A DNA stretch of 64,000 bases from Dendrocalamus latiflorus (GCA_017311315.1 CM029622.1:11335295-11399294), one strand, 5' to 3'. Positions 23,101 to 38,100 are shown, counted from the stretch's first letter. Numbers and translations are program-made. The notes: generated by a model not told the origin, from the letters alone.

Positions 23101-26100
23101 GATTGCGCGTAGAGACCGTGCAGAGGCATTTAGGCGTATTCAGGGTCAGCCCCAGATCCTGAGTGCGCCTAAGACTAGCACGAGGTCCAGGTTTGCTTCT
23201 GACAGGTTTGGGCAGCATCGAGGACTTGGTTTTTCTGAGTCTTCTGGTTTTCGTCCTTGTGCTGCTCCGGGTCGTGTCTTCCGCCGTCCTGAGGGTAGAT
23301 CTCGGTTTCCCCGTCGAGATAGCTACCCGCGGCGTGATCAGCATGTTGCCGGTGTTCTGACTCGCTCTCCCGTAGCAGTTGGACCCCGCAACAGCTTCAG
23401 GTCTGCTCACAGACCTTCTGCTTCTTTGAGTCACGGAGAGCGTAGGGTAGATAGAGGTCAGTCGTGGTTGACTACTTCATCTGCTCCACGTGTTACTCAG
23501 TATTGGGTGCCAAAATCACTTTTGATTTATCCCAGTACTGGGACTTTACTCTCTCGTTGACTCAGGTTCGCCGGGCAGGGAAGGGAAAGGTTTGGCTCAT
23601 CGACTCCGGGTGTTCACGACACATGACCGGAGATTCCCGTTGGTTTTCTTCCCTTGCCCGTGCTCCAGGTGATGAGTCGATCACCTTCGGAGATGCTTCA
23701 TCTGGGCGCGTCATCGCCAAAGGTACTGTGCGCATTAATGATTCTTTCATTTTGAAAGATGTTACCTTGGTTAGTAAGCTGCAGTACAATTTGCTTTCAG
23801 TCTCTCAGCTTACCGATGACGGTTTCGAGGTAAGCTTTAAGAAAAATGCTTGTAAAATTCTTGATTCTTCGGGTAGTCTGGTTTGCGGGATTTCTCGTTA
23901 TGGGAGGATCTTTCGTGCTGATTTTTCTGAGTCTTCTGGTGATCCTCTCAGGTGTTTAGTTGCTTCTGAGTCCCGCGACCTTTCTTTCTGGCATAGGAGA
24001 CTTGGTCATATCGGATTTGATCATATGACTCGAGTTAGCGGCCACGATCTCATTCGTGGTCTGCCGAAACTCAAGATGGTCAAAGACCTTGTTTGCTCTC
24101 CATGCCGGCACAGCAAGATGGTTGCCGCTTCTCACCCTCCGGTCACAGTTACTATGACCGATGCACCGGGACAGCTGCTCCACATGGACACAGTTGGACC
24201 AGCTCGAGTGCAGTCAGCAGGAGGGAAGTGGTATGTTTTTGTTGTGGTCGATGACTTCTCGAGGTATTCTTGGGTGTTTTTCTTAGTCTCGAAGGATGAG
24301 ACGTTTTCGCATTTCCGAGGCCTTTTCAGTAGGCTTTCTGTAGAGCTCCCAGGTGTCTTACGAGCGATCCGCAGTGACAATGGCACGGAGTTCAAGAATT
24401 CCTACTTTGAGAGTTTCTGTGGTGAGACAGGTGTAGTGCACCAGTTCTCTTCTCCATACGTCCCTCAGTAGAATGGCGTTGTGGAGAGGAAGAACCGTAC
24501 CTTGGTCGAGATGGCCAGGACGATGCTTGATGAGTACTCTACACCGCGGAAGTTTTGGGCTGAGGCTATAGCCACCGCGTGCCATGTCTCAAATCGAGTT
24601 TTTCTTCGGGCACACTTGCATCGCACTTCTTATGAGCTGAGATATGGGCGAAAGCCTAGCGTCTCTCATTTTCGTGTGTTTGGTTGCAAGTGCTTTGTTT
24701 TGAAGTCCGGGAACCTAGACAAGTTCGAGTCACGTTCTTGTGATGGAATCTTTCTAGGTTACTCGCCTTCTTCGCGGGCTTATAGGGTCTGGAACTGCGA
24801 GTCTAATAAAATGGTAGAGACCTGTGAGGTGACCTTTGACGAGGCCAGTCCGGGGACTAGGCCCGATATCTCAGGTTCTTTAGAGCAGTCCGAGACCATC
24901 TTTGTGGATGATGAGGACGATGGAGACGACGGTTGTCTACCTGATCCTGTCCCTCATCCACCCCTTGAGGTGCCGTCTTCCACCGCACCTCGAGGCGATC
25001 AGCCCATGCCTTCTGCTTCTTCTGGAGCTAGTGGCTCTGTTCCTACCTCGTCAGCTCACGAGGTAGAGGCCACTTCTTCATCTCATCCTGGACCTCCTAG
25101 ACATATCCAGAAAGCTCATCCTTCAGAGCAGATCATTGGAGACCTTTTCGAGCGTGTTACCCGCTCAAAATCTGGCTTATCTCAATTCTGTCTCCATTCT
25201 GCTTTCATTGCCTCCTTTGAGCCCAAAGATGTCTCTCATGCTTTATCTGATGAGTCTTGGGTCAATGCCATGCATGAGGAGCTAGAAAATTTCGAGAGGA
25301 ACAAGGTCTGGTCGCTTGTCGAGCCCCCGCGAGGTCACAATATTATTGGGACTAAGTGGGTGTTCAAGAACAAGCAGAGCGAGGATGGAGTGGTTATTCG
25401 AAACAAGGCTAGACTGGTTGCTCAGGGGTTCTCCCAGGTTGAAGGTCTAGATTTCGAGGAGACTTTTGCCCCTGTAGCTAGACTTGAAGCTATTAGAATC
25501 CTGCTTGCCTTTGCAGCTTCTAAGGGTTTCAAGCTTTACCAGATGGACGTCAAGAGTGCCTTTCTCAATGGCCTTATTGAGGAAGAGGTCTACGTCCGAC
25601 AGACTCCTGGTTTCGAAAACCCCAAATACCCAAACCATGTCTTCAAGCTTTCCAAAGCATTGTATGGACTTAAGCAGGCCCCCAGGGCTTGGTATGAGAG
25701 GCTTAAGTCCTACTTGTTGAGTCATGGGTTTGAAATGGGTAAAGTTGATAAGACCTTGTTCATCCGCCGGCTTGGCGCTGACCTTCTGCTCGTCCAGATC
25801 TATGTCGATGACATTATCTTTGGCGGCTCTTCCCATACTCTGGTTTCCCAGTTCTCGGATGTCATGAGCACCGAGTTTGAAATGAGTATGATGGGTGAGT
25901 TGACCTTCTTCCTTGGCTTCCAAATTAAGCAGACTCGGGAGGGTACATTTCTTCATCAAGGAAAGTACACTCGTGACCTCCTGAAGCGCTTCGATATGAG
26001 TGATGGTAAGCTGGTGTCAACTCCCATGGCTTCGACAGCCTATCTTGACCCAGATGAGGATGGCGAGCCAGTAGATCAGAAAGAGTTCAGAAGTATGATC

Positions 26101-29100
26101 GGCTCCCTTCTTTACCTCACTACCTCGAGACCAGACATACACTTCTCCGTGTGTCTGTGTGCTCGTTTTTAGGCTTCTCCTCGCGTATCTCACCGTCAGG
26201 CGGTGAAGCGCATCTTTCGGTACCTTCGAGCTACCATTGACTATGGTATCTGGTACTCTTCCTCATCCTGTCTTTCTCTGAGAGCCTTTTCGGATGCAGA
26301 CTTCGCTAGCTGTAGGATAGATAGGAAGAGCACTTCCGGCACCTGCCAGTTCATTGGCACTTCTCTCGTTTCCTGGTCTTCGAGGAAGCAGTCCGGTGTT
26401 GCACAGTCCACTGCAGAGGCCGAGTACGTTGCTGCTGCCAGTTGCTGCAGCCAGGTATTTTGGATGGTTTCGACCCTGCGGGACTTTGGGTTAGTCTTAG
26501 ACAGTGTTCCACTCTTTTGTGATAACACGTCTGCTATCAACATTGCTAAGAACCCAGTGCAGCACTCTCGGACCAAGCATATTGATATTCGCTTCCACTT
26601 CCTTAGAGACCATGTAGAGAAGGGTGACATAGTGCTCCAGTTTGTGGAGAGTGACCACCAGTTGGCTGATATCTTCACCAAGCCTTTGGACAGTTCGAGG
26701 TTTTCAGCTCTGCGGGGAGAGCTTGGGGTGGTTTGTCCTTACGGACTGTAGTGAGGGGGAGCTTGGGCTTTACTGCTTTATTATATTAATTATGCTTCTG
26801 TCTCATTTCTGTTGCATTGCATTTGCGGGTGCATTGGGTTAAGTCCTTCTAGCATAGGTTAGAGTGTTTCTTATGTTGAGTTGCTTAGACTTCTTACTCT
26901 TATCTTGTGCTTCCAGGATTAGCTATTTCTTATCTCACTAGGTTGAGCTCACTCACTTCTTGTAGGTTCTAGCGAGGGTTGGGCCACCCTCGGGTAGACA
27001 GGGTACGTGTTTGCTCTCTAGTGTGTGTTCGACGATCAGCTGTTAGTCCTGGAGTCATTTGGGGTAGATGAGAGTCAGTTTAAGCCATAGTTGCTTCTAT
27101 ATCTATTCTATGCTTTAAGGACCGCCTGTTTGGTTTTCTTTGCCAGCTTCTCGATTTTATTCTTTTGGTTCAGGGGGGGTTCATTTGAGAGCTTCTGAAG
27201 CTTAATTTTGACATAACTCAACTTGAACTAAAAGTTGCATCTATTGTTGAGGGGGAGCTGGACTTTCTTGCATTTTCAGCATTCTAGCATTTTAATCAAT
27301 CTGCATTGAGTCTTGATTATTATCCTGTTATGACATGCTTCAGTGCTTTACACCTTGCCATGACTTGTGCTTAGCTTGCTAAATTTATCATGACTTCATA
27401 TGTGTAGACTAGCGTTTGCCATGATAAGTTAAGTAAAATTGATCCACTTAAATTAAACTTGTCATGCTAGCATTTGAGTTTAGTCTTTCTTGAGCTATCC
27501 TTTTATGATTCATGCCATGTCAAATAGGCTGAGTTGAGCGTTGAATCTATATTGAGCCTTAGTTTGAGCTGTTTTAGTCTCCTGATGATACATGAGTTAG
27601 TACAATGTGTTTAAAAAGCAAAAAGATCTCTTTTGTGCGAAAAAAACTGATCTCACCAATTCTTTCCTATAAGACGGCTTGCCATTGCACTTGGCATGAA
27701 CTTAGGGGGAGTTTTGGATGACCTAGACTATCTTCTTAAGCTTCTTGCTTGGAGTAGTCGCATAAGGCTTGAGATCTAGCACATGACAAAACAAAATGTT
27801 GGTTGACAACCACCATATTTGTGCGAAAAAACTGATTTCACCAATTCTTTCTCATGAGACAGCTTGCCATTGCACTAGGCATGAACTCAGGGGGAGTTTT
27901 GGATGACCTAGACTATCTTCTTAAGCTTATTGCTTGGAGTAGTCGCATAAGGCTTGAGATCTAGCACATAAAAAAAATTGGGTTGAAAACAACCATATGC
28001 TTTCAAAAGACAGTGTTTAATGTGCTCAATTTGCTTAATCTACAATCAGAACCAAGTACCTTAACCAATGTTTCAATCTTGAGCTTATAGCACTCTATTT
28101 TGACTCAATGTTAGCTTCTTTGTTCCGCTTAGCTTATTGACATGGCCTGCATCATCCTTGGATGTCTCTAGCTAGACTTTACTCATTGATGACTTGACTT
28201 GCTCACAAAATGCATTACATTCCAGATTGTCATCTTTGTGCTCTAGCTGGTTTATATATATGTTGTCATGATCTAGATAGCGTTTTTTTAGTTATGGCTT
28301 GGTGTATTACATTATGGTCAATATGGATAATTCTCATGGCTCTAAATGCTTAAATAAACAAACTTCAGTCATATTCATCCATTGACATGTCATATTGTAT
28401 CTTGATGTGTTTATTGCCAAAAGGGGGAGAATAGAGAAGAAAAAGTATGTTGGGAATAGTTTAGAACTTTGGAGATCAATTTGCTCTTTCAGTTGTTGCT
28501 CTAGTGTTCCTTCTGTCGACATGGTCATTAGCTTCATTCTCTTCTTTGGACCATGTTGGATTCTTCAAAATCAAACTCTTCTTAATGCTTTTTCTGCGTT
28601 TGTCAATAGACTCATCAAGGGGGAGATTGAGAGACCATGTGGTCATGCTCCATGAGAGTGATGAGTAATTGACAAAGGTTTAGGTCAGTCGAGTTTGGTT
28701 TGAGTGGTTCGGAGTCGAGTCGTTGCGTGGCGCAATCGGGCTCGGTCGGACTTTGGTCAAATCTGGTCTTTTGGGCTTAGGATGTATATTCTAATGTTTC
28801 GACAGGTTTGGACTTCGTCTGTGGTAAGTGTGATGGTATTTACGCTTTCATGTGTCGAGCGGTGCTATTTGACGTGTTTTCTTGTCTGTGTGACTGCAGG
28901 ACTTCGAGTTGGAGTCGTGGCGAGACACGGTGGACCGGACTAGGCGCAGGTGGCGCTGAGGTCAGAACGGTCGGGATGTGTCGAAGACGACGTGGACTCG
29001 AGGTGGTTGCGAGGCGTGCGAGGCAAGGAGCGCGGAAGCTTCCCGGAAGGTGCAGAAGGGGCAAATCGGGAAATTCGCAAGGCTGCACAAGCGGGAGCGG

Positions 29101-32100
29101 GCTCCGTTGGACGTAGCGAGCGTAATGGGGCGGAGACCCGTTAGCCAGGCGCTATAAAAGGAGAGGAGGGGCTGCATACCCTCCTTGAGCACTTGTGATA
29201 GAATTAGGGTTTTAGAGTCAAAAGAGGCTTTAGGAAGGTTGTTTCCTTTAGCTCTTTAGTTGGTGTGAGTTGGTGGTAGAGGCAGAGTGTGCTCCCTCTG
29301 TGTCTCTACGATGGTTTCTATGTGAGTCTCCTCTCTCTGTGTTTTCTTCTCCCAAGAAGTGGTGAGATTCTTGGTGTTCTTGAGGATTGAGAGGGAGATG
29401 AGGGATTGAGAGTCTTGTAATCATTCTCTTGTATCAATCGGGGTATGGGGACGTAGCTCAGTTGTAATCCCTGAATAGTTGAAATGAAATCTGAAGTTTC
29501 TCCCGTGCTCCTGTTATGTTCTTCGTTCCTCTTTTGAGTGATTTCTTGATTTTCGGTGTTTTGAGTACTTGATTGCTAGGAAGGCCCAAAATGGGTTGCT
29601 CTTTGATGGGATAGTGCCTCAAGATCATTTGATCAAGTTTCCCTAGAGCAAACCTCTTTTAATCTCAGATTTGGCTTTTTGGGTTGCTCTGTTCTTCTTT
29701 AGCCCTTCTAGGGTTTTTGAGCATTTCTTGTTTCCCTTTGCAAGATGGGCTGAGTTTTGGCATGGAGAGTCCTATGGCTATTGCTAACATATCTGCAAAG
29801 TCTCTTAGCCATAGGATCAAAGGTTTGGAAGCAATTTGATTTTTGGCTCGGGTCTTGCAAAATTTCATATTTTTACCCATAATCTGAAATTCGTGCTTCT
29901 TGGTTTGATTCTCTTGTTTCCCAAGGTCCCCTTACTATTTAGTATGTTGTAGTAAGGCCTTGGATCAAAAGGATTGAGAGCAAACCTTCTTTTTAGCCAA
30001 AAATCCGAAGTCTCAAAGTTTCAGGCTGAAAATCCTGTTTGCTGTTTTTCTCGAGAGGTACTACCGCTCCTCGAGAGGTACTACCGCTCAGAGGCACTAC
30101 CGCTCGTCCTAGCGGTACTACCGGTTTTGTTCGGACCAGTCCGATCGGCAGCGAAGAAACGTTCGGACAAGTCCGATCTTCGTGCGGTACTACCGCTCCT
30201 CGAGAGGTACTACCGCTCAAAGGTACTACCGCTCGTCTCAGCGGTACTACCGCTTGCAGTCAGACTTGCTCTGAATTTATTTTTCTTGGCTGTTTCTTTC
30301 TGGATTTGATTTTTCTCGCTTGCTGGTCTCTGTATTTGTGTTTTTCCTGCTGCTGGGGTGTCTTGTGAGCACTGGTCTTCTACCTTCATAGCTCCCATAG
30401 CTATTGGAGAAGAAGATACGAGTTGGGGGCGATTTTTAGAAGCCGACATTCACCCCCCTCTGTCGCCATTTCGGTCCAACAGTAGATAAATGTGAATGCT
30501 AGTGCTAACCAGTCATTACTTTGCACCATTGTCGTGTAATGTTAAGTCAATGTAGACAATAACTGGTGGATACTTGCTCATATGTTTCCAATACTGAACT
30601 TTGCTCTGTCCATTTGCTTTTGTATTTACCCAACCTGCTATTGATCTTTTAGGTGGGATTTACCAATGATGGGAAGATATTGGCCTTAGACCTTGAAATT
30701 TATAACAACGGTGGGAATTCACTCGATTTGTCCCTTTCAGTCCTGGAGCGTGCTATGTTTCATTCAGACAATGTCTATGATATACCACACATCAGAGTCA
30801 ATGGCCAAGTATGCTTTACAAATTTCCCAAGCAATACTGCTTTCAGAGGTTTTGGTGGTCCACAAGGCATGCTGATTGCAGAGAATTGGATTCAGCACAT
30901 GGCTGCAGAACTCAAGCGAGGTCCTGAGGAGATAAAAGTAAGTGTACACATTTGTTGTGGATGGTGCTAGCATGGTCATACTATTGTGCGATCTACTGAT
31001 CAAATGTTTATAGGAACTTAATTTTCACAGTGAGGGAATTGTGCTTCATTATGGCCAGTTGCTCCAGAATTGTACAATACATTCAGTGTGGGATGAACTA
31101 AAGGCATCTTGTAATTTTGTGGAAGCTCGCAAAGCTGTAAGTGGTTTTAACAATAAAAATCGTTGGAGGAAGCGGGGAATTGCTATGGTTCCCACAAAAT
31201 TTGGCATATCCTTCACTGCAAAATTCATGAATCAGGTGAGTAGCATCCCCTCCCTAACACCACCCAGAAAGTTCCACTAGTTTTGCATTACTCAATGGAG
31301 TTTGTCAGACCATCAAATTCTTGGTAGTTTTGGATATTTCATGTTTGGGAATTCCATACGCATGCCATGCTACAAGTTATTCAACATAGGTTAAATTATA
31401 GATTCCACATGTTTTGTTTTGGTAGCAAATGCCATATACATATGAATACATGATGGCTGTTGTAAAAATAATATTTGCATGTTTTTCTGGTTCAATGTTT
31501 CTTGGAATTATTTGAATGTAGTTACTGCATTATTTTGTTTGTGGTGGATGTGTGGATGTACCGCCAGAACACATGTATGCTAAATTTGATAGTTGCTACT
31601 ATCTTGCCTGCAATGTGTATCATGTCGCTGGCCCATCAGGATTGCAGACCAGTACGAGTAGGAAAAATTTTCTGGCTTTTATACCTTGCTTAGTGTGGAT
31701 TTGGCATTGGGATGAAATTTCATGAATATGTTGTATTTTGTGCCATTTCTTGCCAGAATATATTCCAGTACCATGACAGTATTTTGAACCCTTGTTTGAA
31801 TTACATTAGTTCCATTGAAAATTATCAAACAAGTAACAAACTTATCCATTGAAAATTACCGAACAAGTAGCAAACTTAGTCATGGCTTAGATTATTTAGT
31901 TTTGTTACATCATTATTCAATCCAATACAATTTTTGATGGATGAACAATCACAGGCTGGTGCTCTTGTGCAAGTTTACACTGATGGTACTGTCCTGGTGA
32001 CACATGGTGGGGTTGAGATGGGACAGGGTTTACACACAAAGGTAGCCCAAGTTGCTGCTTCGTCATTCAATATCCCTCTGAGCTCTGTATTTATCTCAGA

Positions 32101-35100
32101 GACAAGTACTGATAAGGTGAGGTTTGGCATATGAACCTAGTCCCTTTGCTCTTTACAATCTATACACAGACTGTATTCACTTTGGATTTTATTTGTATAT
32201 TGTACCATTTTTTACCAACAATGGGATGATCACACACACACACTTCATGTACTTAGGTTCCAAACGCATCACCAACAGCGGCCTCTGCCAGTTCAGATTT
32301 GTATGGTGCTGCAGTTTTGGATGCTTGTCAGCAAATTAAGGCTCGGATGGAACCCGTTGCTAGTAGAGGGAACCACAAGTCCTTTGCTGAGGTAATGTTA
32401 TCAATGTCTATTCTCTGTCTTGAGAAGTTGGACCATATTATTGATTCTAATGTGAAGCATTGGTGAATTGTAGAAATCCGTAATCTTGTTTTCAAGACAA
32501 CTACATATGATCTAAACTTGCATCAGATTATATTGACACTTCATAGTTCTTACTACCTGCTTATGCTATTTCTACCATGTTTTTGGGTTATAGAGTTAGT
32601 GTTAAGACTAACAGCAGGGTAACCAGTACAAGTACTGGACCGATTATCGGACTAGTAAACTGTCAAGTCAGTATAATGGAGTGTAAGCATTTATAGTAGT
32701 TTGAAACTTTGAATTCTTGTTGATTATCTTCTCTCGTATAAGCATGAAAAAGCTTGATGTCCCATGGAGGGTCTTGAAAGCTGGTACCAAATTGGATACC
32801 AAAAAATGGCCAATGCTGATCTTCCACAGTTTCACTTGTCAATAATCAGTGTCGAGTGTCAACAGATCTGGAAGGCTCACAATGGCCCAAAATGAATTAG
32901 AATTAGCAAGAAACTGATGGTAAGAATTGTCTAGGACGTTGACGTCATCATTCGACACTTGAACTCTGTGTTGAATAGTATGGCTCCCCGCGTTTCCTCC
33001 CCTCCCCTCCCACCTCCCGGTGCCTCTCCTCCATGCAGCCCCAGTAGCCCCGCGCCGGTTCCTACTCCAGGTCCGGCGGCCACCTCCCCTTCCCTCTATC
33101 CCTCCCCGGCGCTGGGTCGTTCTAAGGCCTTGCGGTGGTGCGACTCGGGTGGTGGCTCTTCGTCCTCCCCCCCCCCCCCCGCTCACGTGCAAGGACGTGC
33201 TTCTTGCGGGCGTGACCGCGGACTTTATCTTGGCTCCAGTCTCTGTTCCTTTCCCGGAGAAGTCTTCGCCTGCGGCTTCTCAGGCTCTTCCTGGTTCGGC
33301 GGTGCCTCGCTTGGTCCTGCGCCCTGATGCGTGCGAGTCCTCGTCGGCGGCTAGGCGGCCTGACGCTGACGGCTTTTGGCCGGTGGAAGGACGTCGTGCT
33401 CGCCGCGAGCGTCGCAGGGTGGCCCGGCCTCCTCGGCGGCCTGGGCCGGTGGACCTGCGGGGGAAGTGTTTCAACTGTTTCTCCCCGCACCATCGCGCTG
33501 CAGACTGCCGGGTGAGCCCTCGCTGTTTCTTCTGCCGGACCTTGGGACACCAGGCCAGCATCTGCCCTCACCACCACGCTGCTCCGCTCTCGGCACCCCC
33601 TCGGCCTGCTCCAGCGTTCGTCTGGCGCCCGGTCTCCTCGACTCCCCAGGCGACGCAGGACATGGAGGCTCCTGGCGGCGGGGTGGATGGTGGTTAGGGG
33701 CGGCGGCGGCGACGTCGAGCGCGCAGGCGGCGTTCTGGTGGTCGTGACTCCGATTGCGCCCCGCCCCCAATTGCCGACAATGTTTTGGAGGTGGGCTCGG
33801 GGGACTCTTCACCTCTGTTTTTGAGTGACGAAGACCCCCCGGTCAGAGTTGCTGTCCATGCCATGAAGCCCCGGCGAGTCATTGATCGGTCGGACAGGAT
33901 TGCTCAATCGTGAGGAGACGCTTGCACGTGCTCTGGTGGTCTCCATCTTTGGCGATTGTGTGGACGGCTCGGCGGAAACCATTAAGGCTTTGATCGCGCG
34001 TCGGTTCGAGATTGAGGAAACTCTCCTGGTTCTTCGCCGTTATGGACCAGATAGCTTCCTTTTGATCTTGCCGACGGATGAGACGGCGGAGAGGGTTTTC
34101 AACGGAGGTCGGCCGATCATCTCTTCGTCTTGTCGCCTTCACATCATGCGCTGGTCACGCTTCCTTCGCGCCTCGGTGGAAAACCTCCCTTGCGCCGTCG
34201 ATGTTGAGCTGAGGGGCATTCCCGCTCATGCATGGGAGCAAGACACGGCGGAGATTCTGCTTAATGACTTCTGTTGGATCAGCGATTCCCATCCGAGCAC
34301 CGCTGACCGGCGTGACGTCTTTCGCGTAGCGGCTTGGTGCTCTGACCCAAGTTGCATCCCCGCTGAGATGGATCTCCTAATCATTGAGCCGGCGGTGGCC
34401 GCGGATGGTCCTCGGCCGGCGAAACGTTCTCTGTCCTACCCGATTGAGATTTCTGTGGCTCCTTTCGACCGCCAGCTGGGAGCGGACGTTCCTCCCTCCC
34501 CACCTCCGGAGGATAATGGTCAGGGGCGTCGCAGGAGGCGCTGGCGGCGGCGGCGTGATTCGTCGTCATCCTCGGCCAAGGCGGCTCCGGTGGGTTCGGC
34601 GGCGACGGGAGGTCTCCCTCGGGCGCCGGCGCTTTCGAGGCTGGGGCCCAGTGTGGTGGAGGCGGGCCACGTGGCGCTCCCCCTTGAGCCCACACTTGAG
34701 GCGGCCCAATTCCCCTCGAGTGACGGTTCGAGGCTCGCGCTGGCTACTAATGGCAGGAGCGCCCCTGCCTCTCCTGATGCTTCCTTTATGGCGGCTCAAC
34801 TTCCCTCAAACGGCGCTTCGGGTGGTGTGCTGCATCTTGATGGTGAGACGGCCGTTGCAACGCTTGCCTCCTCTGAGCCCGGTTCATCATTGGCGGCGGC
34901 TCGTGAGTCCGAGGAACCTGTGCTGGCTGCTGGCGCCATAAATGGTTTGACTGGGCCTCCCCCAAGCTGGATTCTCGGAAGTTTTCAACAGCAGCGTGGC
35001 CAAAGGCAATCTCTTGGACTCTGGGGGTTGTGCGGGGGATGGTGACCAGCCGCCATCCGTGGACATTCATTTTCAAGCTTTGGCGCCGGAAAACGCTCTC

Positions 35101-38100
35101 CCCGCGCTTCTTCGCCCAGAAAACACGCCTTCCAATCCCGCACCTCTGCGGGTCTACTTCCGCAAGCGTCGCCAAAGCAAGGCTCCCCACCGGCAGGTGG
35201 AGGGGTCCAGCCCGTCAAATCGATCTCCCTCAACCTTGGCATCCTCCGACCGCCGGTTGGTGAAGCTCTGCAAGCCGTTGGACAAGATTCTCCCGCTGCC
35301 AGTCATCAAAAAGAAAAGAATCAAGGCGCAGACTTCCGGCACACTTCCTCGTCGTAGCAGGAGGTTAGCTGGTGCTAACCCGTGTTCTTCGGGCCCGCTG
35401 ATCTCAGTGGCTCAGAAGAATGTGATGCACAGTCTGGGGTTCGGTCCTCGCAAGGTGTTTGATTGCAAGGCGCTAGATGATTATGGAAAGCTTTTCGAGA
35501 GGTCTCTGTCTGTGGATCATGTAGCTGCTTTGGCTGCCATCTTCGGGTGGAGAACTGATGAGAGTGAGCAGGTTCGCTCGGCTGATGCATTAGCGGGATT
35601 CTGATTTCTCCTGTTTTGGGTCGTTTTTTTCTCCATTTTTAATGAATCCCTCTTCAATTCTGGTTTGGAATGCGCGTGGTCTCAATAGCAAAGACCGGCA
35701 CAACTCTGTCAGGGATGTTATTCTCTCTTCAAATGCTGAAATTGTTTGTCTCCAGGAGACTAAGGTCGCCAACATGAATCAACGCCTCTTTCTCTCTGTT
35801 TTTGGCTCTAATTTTGATAAATCAGTTGTATTACCTGCAATTGGCACCCGGGGTGGAGTTTTAATTGCTTGGAAAAGCAGTGTTTGTCAAGCTGTTGCCT
35901 CCAGGGTTGATGCTTTCTCGGTCTCTGTCCATTTCTCGGAGCAAGAAGGCCGGAATTGGTGGTTCACTGGTGTTTATGGGCCACATGAGGATGAGGAAAA
36001 AGTTATGTTCCTGCAAGAACTCAGAAATATCCATGCCCTGTGCAATGGGCCCTGGCTGGTAGCAGGTGACTTTAATTTAATTTATCAAGCTTCAGACAAG
36101 AACAATGCTAATTTGGATAGAGCCATGATGGGAAGGTTCAGACATTTTTTGGATGATTTGGAATTTAAAGAGATCCCTCTTCTGGGGCGTAAATTCACTT
36201 AGTCAAACGAGAGGTCTTCCCCCACTCTTGTCAGGTTAGACAGGGCCTTCTGCTGCTTAGGATGGGAGGAGATATTCCCTAATGCAGTTCTGCAAAGTAC
36301 AGCTTCAGTTGTGTCAGATCATTGTCCCCTTATTCTTGGTCTGAAGGTCAGCACTTCTGGCAAGCGCCGCTTCCATTTCAAAAGTTTTTGGACCAAAATT
36401 GCTGGTTTCCAAGATGCTGTGCAGCAGATTTGGGACACTCCTGTTTCATCATCTTGTCCGGTGGAGCGCCTTTGGCTCCTGCTGCAGCGTCTAAGTTCTG
36501 GCCTCCAAAAATGGGGACAACGGAAGGTTGGAAACATCAAGCTTCAGCTTGACATGGCCAAGGAAATCCTCCATCGACTGGAAATTGCAAGGGACCTCCG
36601 GGATCTTTCCCATAGAGAGGACTGGCTGCGCAAGAAACTTAAGCTTCATTGCCTTGGTCTAGCTTCCCTGGAACGTACGGTTGCCCGCTTGCGCTCAAGA
36701 ATCCTCTACCTTCGGGAAGGTGATGCAAACACATCCTTCTTTCATCAGCAAGCCAGATTTAGAAAGAAGAACTTTATTGCAAAACTTCAAGAGGGTGACA
36801 GGTTGGCAGTCTCCCAGGAGGAGAAGCATTTGGTTGTTTTGGATTTCTATGAAAAATTGCTTGGATCAGCTGTGGAGAGGGATTTTTCCATTGACCTTGC
36901 TGCGCTTGGTTTGAATCAGCTTGATCTCTCCTCTCTTGATGAACCCTTCACAGAAGATGAGGTGTGGCAAACCATCAAGGAGATGCCGCTGGATAAAGCC
37001 CCTGGTCCTGACAGTTTCACAGGCCGTTTCTATAAGTCCTGCTGGGGTGTTATCAAGGAAGATGTTATGCAAGCTCTTCTAGCTATCCAAAGGGGTCACG
37101 TGTTCAGATTCAAACTCCTTAACACGGCCTTTATCACTCTTCTCCCTAAAAAGTTGGATGCTCTTCAAGTAAAGGATTTTCGTCCCATAAGCCTAATCCA
37201 CAGCTTTGCAAAGTTGGTGACAAAATTAATGGCTATCCGTCTTGCTCCGCTGCTGCCCAGCCTGGTCTCCACAAATCAAAGTGCTTTTGTCAGAGGGAGA
37301 AACATACACGGCAATTTTATTTTTGTGCAGCAGATGGTTAAGGCTCTAATTCAGAAAAAAGAGGCACATATACTCCTCAAGCTAGACATCTCCAAAGCTT
37401 TTGACTCGGTCTCTTGGTCTTTCTTGCTAGAAGTCTTGAGACATGTGGGTTTTGGACAGCGGTGGTGTAATCTCCTTTGCCTAATCCTCTCCACATCCTC
37501 TACTCGCATTCTTGTTAATGGGGAGCCTGGTGATACAATCTTGCACCATCGGGGTTTGCGGCAAGGAGACCCCCTTTCACCGATGTTATTTATCCTTGTG
37601 ATGGATGTGCTGAATTCTCTAATAGAGTATGCCACCAGGGAGCAGCTCCTGCAGCCGCTTGCAGTCCAGCAGGTCAGACATCGGATTTCCTGTTATGCGG
37701 ATGACACTGTGATGTTTTTGAGGCCCTCACGCAATGATCTTCAGACCATCAAAAACATTCTGGACCTTTTCGGACATGTCTTGGGTCTGAGAACTAATTT
37801 GGCCAAGAGCTCAGCTTCTCCTCTTCACTGTTCAGATGAGGACCTGTCTCTCACTGCAACAATTCTCTCTTGTGCTATCAAGGATTTTCCCTGCACTTAT
37901 CTCGGTATTCCACTATCCATAAGGAAGCCTACCAAAGCTGAGTTTTTGCCTTTGATCGATAAGGTTGCTGATCACCTTCCTGGTTGGAAGGCTTCTCTAA
38001 TGAATAGGGCTGGTCGTTTGGTTCTGGTTAGAGTGGTTCTAACAGCCACTCCTATCTATCTTATGATTGCCCTTGATATTCCTAAGTGGGTGATTAAAGC

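Larger units (their letters stand above)
18713..30481 (+). mobile_element. SIRE/Maximus-like copia retrotransposon in XDH intron 7
   Basis: Complete 11.8-kb element in the same sense as XDH. The LTRs are 18713-20567 and 28628-30481, flanked by GTAGA at 18708-18712 and 30482-30486. The primer site TGGTATCAGAGCC at 20570 matches tRNA-Met; the polypurine tract AAGGGGGAGAT precedes the 3' LTR. The long coiled-coil Gag and long LTRs are typical of the SIRE/Maximus lineage. The LTRs differ at about 20 places by eye in 1,855 bp, so the insertion is young but older than the intron 1 copia. No envelope-like ORF follows pol. It is disabled by a lost gag start, a gag-pol frame change and two TAG codons. 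Confidence 0.93.
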
